Shown piece by piece: positions 53,382-60,387 of a DNA stretch of 60,387 bases. Under the pieces are notes generated by a model, which made no database searches, was not told the origin of the DNA, and saw only the letters and a list, made by a program, of their open reading frames with translations. The DNA is from Bacteroidota bacterium. GTDB taxonomy: Bacteria > Bacteroidota > Bacteroidia > Bacteroidales > B18-G4. The DNA is taken from NCBI GenBank assembly GCA_018831055.1, contig JAHJRE010000233.1, forward strand, positions 1 to 60,387. Reading direction: 5' to 3'. Both the position numbers and the translations under genes were made by a program. How positions within the stretch are numbered: the first letter of the stretch is position 1; each line of letters starts with the position of its first letter.

Positions 53382-54137
53382 TCATTTTGTTGCAACATGT
53401 ATCGCTGCAATTCCTCCCATAAGGGGTATACTTTTAACATTTGAAAAACCAACATTCTTTAAAAGCTGTTCAACCTCCTTCGGGTGATAGTAATTCAAGG
53501 CCGAATGGGCCAGATAATGATAAGCAGATTGATGACCGGATAATTTTCCACCAAACTTGTCGACAACAAGCTTTAGGTAATTTCTAAAAACCCAGATCAT
53601 CAATGGATTTCGGGGTTGGCTGCTTTCTGTGATCACAAAACGTCCACCATTACGCAATACTCTGTAAACCTCGGCTACTGCTTTTTCTCCCAGTGGATTT
53701 TTAAAGGTCAGGTTCCTGAAGGCAAATGCGATTCCGATACTATCAAAAGATTCATCAAGAAAAGGCATCTCGGAAGCATCTCCATGAACAAATTCAATCC
53801 GGTCACCGAATTTTTTATTTTTTGCTTTCTCAGCAGCTATTTCAAGCATGTTCTCGCTGAAATCAAGAGCAGTGATTTTAGTATGTTTATTGGCTTTACC
53901 GGCCAATCTGACGGCCAGATCGCCGGTACCGGTACACAGATCCATCACTGCCCCCGGATCATCCTGCAGGCAAAAACGGGTTGCCTTCTTTCTCCAAATC
54001 TCATCAAATCGTAAGGTTAACAAACGATTCATGAAATCATACCTGCGTGGGATGCTGTTGAACATCCTGTACAAGGGTCTGCCTTCCCCAGGATTTCTCT
54101 TATCCTGCTGAAAAGCTCTGCTATCCTTCATTTTCAT
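53382..54137 (-). CDS. menG: Demethylmenaquinone/ubiquinone methyltransferase
   Basis: A SAM-dependent C-methyltransferase for the last step of menaquinone synthesis (Bacteroidota usually make menaquinone, so menG/ubiE). The ATG at 54137 or 54131 is used; a longer frame from 54212 has an unlikely N-terminus within the lysS gene. 251 residues. The SAM loop [16 protein letters not shown] is at about 64-79. The UbiE signatures [17 protein letters not shown] and the end [16 protein letters not shown] are present. It overlaps the lysS stop by 17 bases, so it is translated from the same message. Confidence 0.93.
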   Translation of the reverse strand: MKMKDSRAFQQDKRNPGEGRPLYRMFNSIPRRYDFMNRLLTLRFDEIWRKKATRFCLQDDPGAVMDLCTGTGDLAVRLAGKANKHTKITALDFSENMLEIAAEKAKNKKFGDRIEFVHGDASEMPFLDESFDSIGIAFAFRNLTFKNPLGEKAVAEVYRVLRNGGRFVITESSQPRNPLMIWVFRNYLKLVVDKFGGKLSGHQSAYHYLAHSALNYYHPKEVEQLLKNVGFSNVKSIPLMGGIAAIHVATK

Positions 54138-55680
54138 TATTCGATGAAGATTCTTCCTGTTCCTGGTCACCGGCAGGTTTTCGGGGTCGCATCTGGGGGA
54201 AAAACAACACATCCTGGATGGAAGGTGAGTTGGTCATGATCATAGCCAACCGGTCAATTCCAATTCCGAGGCCGGCCGTGGGAGGCATGCCAAACTCCAG
54301 TGCCCTGAGGAAATCCTCATCCAGCAGCATGGATTCCTTGTCTCCTCTTTTTCCTAATTCAAGCTGATCTTCAAATCTTTTTCTTTGGTCAATCGGGTCG
54401 TTCAACTCCGAAAAGGCATTACAAATCTCCTTTCCGTTGCAAATAGCCTCGAATCGCTCTACCAGTCCTTCGGAAGATCTGTGCTTCTTTGCCAGTGGAG
54501 ACATCTCAACCGGATAGTCGGTAATAAAGGTAGGTTGAATCAGGAATGGCTCAACTTTCTCCCCAAAGATCTCATCAATAATCTTACCCTTGGCCATGGA
54601 AGGATCTGTTTCCACTCCAAGTTTTGAGGCAGTCATCCGCAATTCCTCCTCATTCATCCTGGAAATATCAATACCTGTAAAGGATTGAATCGCTTCATAC
54701 ATGGTAAAACGCTTCCATGGCCGCTTGAAATCAATCACATGTTCACCGGTAACGATGTTTGTCGACCCATGGATATCGAGTGCAATCTTTTCCACCATTT
54801 CTTCCACCAGGTCCATCATCCAGGAATAATCCTTATAGGCTACGTACAGCTCCATCTGGGTAAATTCAGGATTATGGAAGCGATCCATACCTTCATTCCT
54901 GAAATCTTTGGCAAACTCAAAAACACCATCATATCCTCCAACGATAAGACGTTTCAGGTAAAGCTCGTTGGCTATCCTCAGGTACAGGGTCATATCAAGA
55001 GTATTATGGTGAGTCTTGAAAGGCCTGGCGGCAGCACCCCCGTATAATGGCTGCAAAACAGGTGTTTCAACCTCCAGATATCCCTTTCCTTCCAGGAAAT
55101 TCCTCATGGAACGGATAAGCTGTGAACGTTTCATGAAAGTATCTTTCACCTCCGGGTTTACGATCAGGTCGACATAGCGTTGCCTGTATCTCTGCTCCGG
55201 ATCGCGGAAAGCATCATATACTTTATCATCCGTTTCCTTAACTACCGGTAAAGGTCGCAGCGACTTGGCCAGCAGTTTCATCTCCTTTACATGGATGGTG
55301 ATCTCTCCCATTTTAGTGATAAAAACATATCCCCGTAACCCTATTATATCACCAATATCCAACAATCTTTTAAAGACAGTATTATACAATGTTTTATCCT
55401 CGCCGGGACAGATATCATCCCGTTTCACATAAATCTGAATTCTGCCGGTCTGATCCTGGATCTCAGCAAAAGAAGCAGCGCCCATAACCCGGCGACTCAT
55501 TATTCTTCCTGCAATGCTAACATCCTGGAATAAAGATTGATCTGCGGGAAACCTCTCCAGAATATCTCTGGAAGTGCAATTAACTTCAAAAGTATCTGCC
55601 GGGTAAGGATTAACACCCAGATCGATCAGTTCCTGTAAAGCATTTCTCCTAATCTGTTCCTGTTCACTCAGTTTGATCAT
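54121..55680 (-). CDS. lysS: Lysine--tRNA ligase, class II
   Basis: 519 residues. The N-terminal OB-fold ([21 protein letters not shown]) is followed by the class II catalytic core: motif 2 [20 protein letters not shown] and motif 3 [15 protein letters not shown]. The C-terminus has a short Glu/Ser-rich tail after KPAGDQ. Cytoplasmic enzyme for tRNA-Lys charging. It is the first gene of an overlapping pair with menG. Confidence 0.97.
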   Translation of the reverse strand: MIKLSEQEQIRRNALQELIDLGVNPYPADTFEVNCTSRDILERFPADQSLFQDVSIAGRIMSRRVMGAASFAEIQDQTGRIQIYVKRDDICPGEDKTLYNTVFKRLLDIGDIIGLRGYVFITKMGEITIHVKEMKLLAKSLRPLPVVKETDDKVYDAFRDPEQRYRQRYVDLIVNPEVKDTFMKRSQLIRSMRNFLEGKGYLEVETPVLQPLYGGAAARPFKTHHNTLDMTLYLRIANELYLKRLIVGGYDGVFEFAKDFRNEGMDRFHNPEFTQMELYVAYKDYSWMMDLVEEMVEKIALDIHGSTNIVTGEHVIDFKRPWKRFTMYEAIQSFTGIDISRMNEEELRMTASKLGVETDPSMAKGKIIDEIFGEKVEPFLIQPTFITDYPVEMSPLAKKHRSSEGLVERFEAICNGKEICNAFSELNDPIDQRKRFEDQLELGKRGDKESMLLDEDFLRALEFGMPPTAGLGIGIDRLAMIMTNSPSIQDVLFFPQMRPRKPAGDQEQEESSSNNENEG

Positions 55681-55757
55681 TATCTTGAAAATTTTTGCAA
55701 AGATAATAAATGCATCGAGCGATTGGCAGTAGGGGTTATTATTGACAGATTCACGGG

Positions 55758-55785
55758 TTGACTTTTCAGGATTAAGTTAATTTTG
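55758..55785 (+). promoter_or_regulatory. Candidate promoter of lipA
   Basis: TTG (55758-55760) and TAATTTTG (55778-55785) are separated by 17 bases, slightly shorter than the usual 19-21. The lipA ATG is 22 bases downstream. Confidence 0.45.
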
Positions 55786-55806
55786 CAAAAAAATATGGTT
55801 TGAGTG

Positions 55807-56661
55807 ATGGAAGAAAAAAGGAAACGGACCAAACCCGACTGGCTTAAGATCAAAGTACCTGCGGGCAAAGAGTATCTTCAGGTAAAAGAGATCGTGAACC
55901 GTCATAAATTGCATACGATCTGCACCAGCGGACAATGTCCGAACATGTGTGATTGCTGGGGGCGGGGAACCGCAACCCTTATGATACTCGGAGATGTCTG
56001 CACCCGTTCGTGTAAATTCTGTGCGGTAAAGACGGGGAAACCAGCCCCTGCCGACTGGGATGAGCCAAGGAGGGTTGCTGAATCGGTGAAGCTGATGAAG
56101 CTCAAACATTGTGTTTTAACTTCCGTTGACCGTGACGATTTGCCTGACGGAGGTGCAGCTATCTGGGCCGCTACCATACGTGCCATCAGGAAAGTAAGTC
56201 CGGGTACTACCCTTGAAACGCTAATACCCGACTTCAGGGGAAATAAACATGATCTTCAAACAGTTATTGACGCAGCGCCCGAGGTCATTTCCCATAACCT
56301 GGAAACAGTACGCAGGCTTACTCCCCAGGTACGATCGGTAGCTGATTACAACACAAGTCTGGAAGTGATACGATTTATTGCTCAGTCAGGGATACGGGCA
56401 AAATCAGGTATTATGGCCGGTTTGGGAGAAACAGAAGAAGAAATTCTGAAAACCATGGATGATCTTTTGGAAGTTGGTTGTGAAGTATTCACCCTCGGAC
56501 AATACCTTCAACCTACCCATGAACACCTTCCTGTATCGGAATATTTGACTCCTGAAAAATTTGACTTCTACCGGATCAAAGGACTGGAAAAAGGATTCCG
56601 TTTCGTCGAAAGCAGCCCATTAGTCCGCTCCTCCTACCACGCCGAAAAACACATCCCCTAA
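55807..56661 (+). CDS. lipA: Lipoyl synthase
   Basis: A radical-SAM enzyme that inserts two sulfurs into octanoyl-lipoyl domains. 284 residues from the ATG at 55807 (a GTG lies directly before it). The auxiliary-cluster cysteines are Cys39, Cys44 and Cys50 (CTSGQCPNMCDC) and the radical-SAM cluster cysteines are Cys65, Cys69 and Cys72 (CTRSCKFC). The C-terminal RSSYHAE contains the Ser ligand of the auxiliary cluster. lipB is not in the window. Confidence 0.96.
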   Translation: MEEKRKRTKPDWLKIKVPAGKEYLQVKEIVNRHKLHTICTSGQCPNMCDCWGRGTATLMILGDVCTRSCKFCAVKTGKPAPADWDEPRRVAESVKLMKLKHCVLTSVDRDDLPDGGAAIWAATIRAIRKVSPGTTLETLIPDFRGNKHDLQTVIDAAPEVISHNLETVRRLTPQVRSVADYNTSLEVIRFIAQSGIRAKSGIMAGLGETEEEILKTMDDLLEVGCEVFTLGQYLQPTHEHLPVSEYLTPEKFDFYRIKGLEKGFRFVESSPLVRSSYHAEKHIP

Positions 56662-56820
56662 CCCCCTAACCCTAAACCCCTAACCCTAAACCCTAAACCC
56701 TAAACCCTAAACCCTCGTAACCCATAACTCATAACCCTCCCCTCTCCCCTCTCACCTCTCACCTCTCACCTCTCCCTTCTCCCTTCTCCCTTCTCCCTTC
56801 TCCCCTCTCCCCTCTCCCCT
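56656..56820. repeat. CCCTAAA, CATAACC and CTCTCCC tandem arrays after lipA
   Basis: C-rich arrays follow the lipA stop: degenerate CCCCTAA, then four perfect CCCTAAA copies (56684-56711), a few ATAACCC/ATAACTC copies (56717-56735), then (CTCTCAC) and (CTCCCTT) units of 7 bases (56737-56820). They fill the gap to the C69 peptidase stop with no other feature. Confidence 0.95.
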
Positions 56821-58434
56821 CTAATAAACCACCTTCTCCTCCCCCGAACCCGGCAAAACGTACTTTTCCGGTTCTTCCCCGATCAGCCTTCTCCTCCACT
56901 CTTCCGGATAACCTGTTTCCTGGGGCCTTCCTTTATCATCCTTCACATAGCCATCGTTGTATTTCGTAATCAGGAAGACTGCCAGCTCAGTCCAACGGTC
57001 CATAAGGTAAGCAGCTCTTGTACCGGTGATACCGGTCAGATAGCTCAAGGCTTCACCTTTACCGGTTTTAAGCAAAGCAAGAGCTTTTTCATCGGAATCC
57101 TGTAATTCATCGATGAACATTTTTTCCGTTTCCTGTTGAATAGATTTCATATCGGCAGCCATATACGAATACTTAAGATTGGCATAATTGGAAACGAGGT
57201 TAAAAAGCCACCAGGCATTATCCATGGAAAACCGTTGAAAGTTCCCGTTCCGGTATGGTTCCGGGATTTCTGTGACAGAGTTATAAACAGGAAGATAGCA
57301 AGTCCAGAAAGTATCATCAAAGCCGAACCAGAGCACTCCTCCCACCTCATCGGGGAGCCAGGAGCGGCATTGGGCAACCATCGACCAGCAGGTGTTATAG
57401 GTCGAGACCGGTCTTTCCCAGGCGCATTCAATGCTATCTACTTGCCAGGCCAGGGGCCGCCAATGGTTGGGGTTCCCAAAGGGCCCGGCCTGCAGGCCTT
57501 TTGTCATATCAAAGGGAGTACCTTCATAATGATCGCGGATGACAGCGAACACGTCTTCAATATCGAGTTTCTGATCCGGTTTTATCCAAAGCGGGTATCT
57601 CTGTGCACCTTCAACCCCGCGATGATAGTCGGGTGAAAGGTTCAACGATGGGGCCACTCTCCGGTACATGCTCCAGACGCGGGTCTCGCTATACCGGAGT
57701 TTTTCGGCGGAAGCGGGGCAATAGACCTCATTAAAGCGAAAAGGCCGGCCGGAGGAAGGGTCATAATATCCACGACGGATGGCAAAGGAAATAACATTGG
57801 GGGAATACAGGCAATTCTCAGAGTCATCCAACGGGAACTCGCCTATCCTGGCATTATTGGCATGAGCGCAAACCATTCCATCGGGAATGCGCATAGCAAC
57901 GTAAATCGCGCTATCTCCACCATCACCTGTTCCAATAATTTCCATGATCCAGGCCTCTTCAGGATCTATTACGGATATTGACTCACCCTCGGTACCATAG
58001 CCATATTCATTTACCAGGTCAATCATAACCTGAACAGCTTCACGGGCTGTTTTAGCCCGTTGCAGTGCAAGCGCCATCATATCCCCGTACCGCAGAAACC
58101 TCGAATGGTTGTATAACTCCTCCCTTCCTGTGAAAGTAGTCTCCCCGATGGCCACCTGGAACTCATTCATATGAAAACCCAGGGTTGCATAAGTATGTTC
58201 AGGCTGGGCAATAAACCCGTTCATGGGGATATGACCGTGGCCTGCATCTACCCTGGAGCCAGGTTTATGATCCATAGCAGGAACAGTATAAAGGTTATAA
58301 AGATATTCGGCGTCGTTGGTATAAGCCAGGAAAGTGCTGCCTGTGCGGGAAGCCCCTTTGGTTACAATAAAATTTGTACATGAAAAACCCTGGTAAACCA
58401 CGACCAGGAAGAACCATAAGAATAGATATTTCAT
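56821..58434 (-). CDS. Exported C69-family dipeptidase
   Basis: 537 residues. The signal peptide is cut so that Cys19 (QGFS|CTNFIVTKGAS) becomes the N-terminal nucleophile of an Ntn-hydrolase, as in the PepD/C69 family. Supporting segments are SRTGSTFLAYTNDAE, EYGYGTEGESISVIDPEEAWIMEI and CWSMVAQCRSWLPDEVGGVLWFG. It probably cleaves dipeptides in the periplasm. It lies 53 bases after the M14 peptidase gene on the same strand, suggesting a peptide-use pair. Confidence 0.92.
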   Translation of the reverse strand: MKYLFLWFFLVVVYQGFSCTNFIVTKGASRTGSTFLAYTNDAEYLYNLYTVPAMDHKPGSRVDAGHGHIPMNGFIAQPEHTYATLGFHMNEFQVAIGETTFTGREELYNHSRFLRYGDMMALALQRAKTAREAVQVMIDLVNEYGYGTEGESISVIDPEEAWIMEIIGTGDGGDSAIYVAMRIPDGMVCAHANNARIGEFPLDDSENCLYSPNVISFAIRRGYYDPSSGRPFRFNEVYCPASAEKLRYSETRVWSMYRRVAPSLNLSPDYHRGVEGAQRYPLWIKPDQKLDIEDVFAVIRDHYEGTPFDMTKGLQAGPFGNPNHWRPLAWQVDSIECAWERPVSTYNTCWSMVAQCRSWLPDEVGGVLWFGFDDTFWTCYLPVYNSVTEIPEPYRNGNFQRFSMDNAWWLFNLVSNYANLKYSYMAADMKSIQQETEKMFIDELQDSDEKALALLKTGKGEALSYLTGITGTRAAYLMDRWTELAVFLITKYNDGYVKDDKGRPQETGYPEEWRRRLIGEEPEKYVLPGSGEEKVVY

Positions 58435-58487
58435 TTGATTAAGCGGTTTTATTATGAATATAAGGCTCGTTCCGGATACATTGCCGG

Positions 58488-60269
58488 CTATTGGTAATTC
58501 AAAACTTCCAGGATGTTGCGGCTAAAGATCTTCCCTACCGGATATTTGTTCATCTTCCAGTCCCAGTATGGTGTTTTGCTATAAAACCAGTTCAATTGGA
58601 GCCATTGATTTTGGGCAAAATTCTTGTTATCCTGTTTCCACTTTTCGAACTCCTCCTTCAAATCCGGGTCATTTGCGAGCATTTCCCTTGCCATGACTTC
58701 CATCACATATGTTTCACTATACTCTTTCTGTTCGAAGATTGCATCAAAGAAACCCCAGTATAAGTATGAATCCGGAGCACGTGGTTCCAGGATATTGGCT
58801 ATCACACGGGCTGTGCGCTGGTTCATATCAATTACAACTGAACCGGCAGGAAAGATTCTTTTTTCAATAATGATTTCGCTTTCAAATTCCTGGAGGGGAT
58901 GTCGACCTTCATAAGGGTTCCTGCTCCATTGGGGAGCAGTAAACCGGTATGAGGAGACCTCTATTTCTGTAGCAGAAGCCAATAAACGGTAATCAATACC
59001 ATGCAGAGGCAAACGCTGTATAATCTCCGTCCATTCGGGGGGGATGATATAAGCTTCCGGTAGGATGGCTTTATGAGTAATCACGGGTTTATTGAACCAG
59101 GGTAATGTGAAAATTTCCGGTTTTCCTGAATATTTAAACCAGTTTCCACCGGTAAGATCGCTTGTTTCCATTGTATATTCCACTCCCCGAAACTCTACCA
59201 TGGAGCTGTCATTCTCATCGTGATGAAATCTCAGGGCAAACGTATCTTTCCTGAATTCGGGGGAGGAAACAAACTCATCTGCTTTCATTAACAGGTCTTT
59301 CAGGATATTACCATTTTCATTGAGGTAAACGGAAGTAAGTCTCATAAAATGGTAATTTGCTTCCACACGAAGGCGATGAGGTTTTAACATATGAGTCTCG
59401 ATAAGCAGGCCTGGCCGGTTCTGGATAGCGGAATAACCCTGGGAGAGCCTGGGTGGTGCAGCTTCCGACACCAAACCGCTACGGGGATCGTGCCAGCGGC
59501 GAAAGCTCACGTACGGGAAAACAGGATAACCCGAATCATCCATTTCACTGACAATGCAGGGAAGATATTCATCACGCTGCCAAGCGGTTAATCCTTCATC
59601 CATATTTCCGAAGATTTCCATCATATACGTTGCAACATATTCATAATCGGCACCATCGGTAGCATGGCAATCAATAAAGAAATCAGGTAACCAATAATTG
59701 AACATTTTCAGCCAGCTCTGCATTTCCGGTGCATCAGCCTTCAGGAAATCTCTGTTCAGGTTTAGGTTTTGGGCATTTGCCCTCCATCCCATCTCTTTAG
59801 GGCCATTCTGATTGATCCTGTTAAAGGGGCCAAAGCGCGCCAGTCCATCCACATTAAAAGCCGGAATAACAATCATGGATATGTTCTCAAGCAAACCCGG
59901 CAGTTTTCCTGTCAGTGTAACATCGCGAACAAACATCAGAGCGGCATCGGTACCATCTGCCTCACCGGGGTGAATTCCTGCTTCAATTAAAAGGATTATC
60001 CTTCCCGTATTTTTAATTTCAAAGGGATTACTCAATCCATCCTTATCAACAATGAGCAATGGCAGTTGCCGGCCCTGGGGACTCACACCAAAAGTCTGAT
60101 ACGTGATTTGAGGGGATTTCTCTGCGAGAAGTTCACTATAACGAATTACCTCTTCATAATCCGCAGTTTCTAAGTATCCTGATTTTTCGTAATGGGTCAG
60201 TAAATCCGTTTCCTGGGAAAAACCAAATAAGCAAGCCCAGATTAACATCAGGCTAAGGAACATTTTCAT
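58488..60269 (-). CDS. Exported M14-family zinc carboxypeptidase
   Basis: 593 residues with signal peptide (ends FGFSQ). The zinc ligands are His100 and Glu103 in IHPGEADG and His202 in DCHATDG, and the substrate-binding NLNRDF lies between. The long C-terminal region (about 320-593) is not part of the catalytic core and contains a beta-rich domain. Predicted to remove C-terminal residues from peptides. It is the first gene of the M14-C69 pair. Confidence 0.9.
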   Translation of the reverse strand: MKMFLSLMLIWACLFGFSQETDLLTHYEKSGYLETADYEEVIRYSELLAEKSPQITYQTFGVSPQGRQLPLLIVDKDGLSNPFEIKNTGRIILLIEAGIHPGEADGTDAALMFVRDVTLTGKLPGLLENISMIVIPAFNVDGLARFGPFNRINQNGPKEMGWRANAQNLNLNRDFLKADAPEMQSWLKMFNYWLPDFFIDCHATDGADYEYVATYMMEIFGNMDEGLTAWQRDEYLPCIVSEMDDSGYPVFPYVSFRRWHDPRSGLVSEAAPPRLSQGYSAIQNRPGLLIETHMLKPHRLRVEANYHFMRLTSVYLNENGNILKDLLMKADEFVSSPEFRKDTFALRFHHDENDSSMVEFRGVEYTMETSDLTGGNWFKYSGKPEIFTLPWFNKPVITHKAILPEAYIIPPEWTEIIQRLPLHGIDYRLLASATEIEVSSYRFTAPQWSRNPYEGRHPLQEFESEIIIEKRIFPAGSVVIDMNQRTARVIANILEPRAPDSYLYWGFFDAIFEQKEYSETYVMEVMAREMLANDPDLKEEFEKWKQDNKNFAQNQWLQLNWFYSKTPYWDWKMNKYPVGKIFSRNILEVLNYQ

Positions 60270-60333
60270 ACAAATAGTTTTGGGATAAAGATAGAAAGAA
60301 AATAAAAAATAGGGAGGGAATGAGAAAGAGTTG

Positions 60334-60387
60334 CTGGGGGCTGGGGGCTGGGAGCTGGGTACTGGGGGCTGGGTACTGGGGGCTGGG
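60334..60387. repeat. G-rich tandem repeat (GGGGGCTGGGTACT), continues beyond the window
   Basis: Units GGGGGCTG and GGTACTG or GGAGCTG alternate with period 7 or 14 up to the last base. It is cut by the window edge. The G-runs could form quadruplexes. Confidence 0.9.

Noticed and set aside
54138-54212. N-terminal extension of the menG gene from 54212
   Set aside because: It lies in the lysS frame on the same strand and is not like any UbiE N-terminus.

Overview
The window looks like chromosomal DNA from an uncultured member of the phylum Bacteroidota, probably class Bacteroidia. Supporting signs are type IX secretion C-terminal domains on two exported proteins, many Bacteroidota-type lipoproteins, an UpxY-type antiterminator, DUF4837 and DUF2147 proteins, and repeated matches to the Bacteroidota promoter -7 box TAnnTTTG. 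Core genes (metG, lysS, lipA, ubiE/menG, tatA, thpR, a tRNA-Ala) are intact and mixed with surface and export functions. I see no phage, plasmid, insertion sequence or CRISPR array.

Layout. 1-8.3 kb: the end of a curli-like repeat protein, then a carbohydrate block of a lipoprotein alpha-galactosidase (GH27), a T9SS-sorted beta-helix protein and, on the opposite strand, a GH127 plus GH29 lipoprotein pair. 8.5-12 kb: a DUF4143 ATPase and metG. 12-17 kb: a minus-strand capsule/exopolysaccharide operon (Wza-like, Wzc-like tyrosine kinase with a Gly-Tyr repeat tail, UpxY, two unassigned proteins). 17.6-21.9 kb: an ECF sigma / membrane anti-sigma-like / TPR-CHAT protease-like unit. 22.3-25.8 kb: MltF-like transglycosylase, acetyltransferase, small membrane protein, thpR and tRNA-Ala(GGC). 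26.1-35.3 kb: seven co-oriented genes, all for predicted exported or lipid-anchored proteins, including a caspase-fold protease, a transglutaminase-like/SBBP protein, three LPP20-like proteins and a DUF4384-like protein. 35.3-42.6 kb: a TetR-controlled efflux operon like E. coli cecR-ybhGFSR, with TolC added and ybhF split in two. 42.8-51.6 kb: lipoproteins, a LysM transglycosylase, tatA, a PPAD-like T9SS-exported peptidylarginine deiminase and a TPR hybrid histidine kinase. 52-60.4 kb: a small HTH-like gene, a TPR protein, ubiE/lysS, lipA, and C69 and M14 peptidases.

Themes. The region is dominated by envelope and extracellular functions. Two unrelated caspase-superfamily proteins (CHAT and C14) are only about 13 kb apart, each in its own unit. 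The seven-gene 26.1-35.3 kb cluster is my best candidate for an undescribed system. The second pattern is a set of short tandem-repeat arrays (7-14 bp units such as TTTAGGG, ATAACCC, CGCAGAT, AATGAATAATGAAC) that recur in gaps between genes. Several of these families appear twice in opposite orientations. All functions are inferred from motifs read by eye, and no database search was run.
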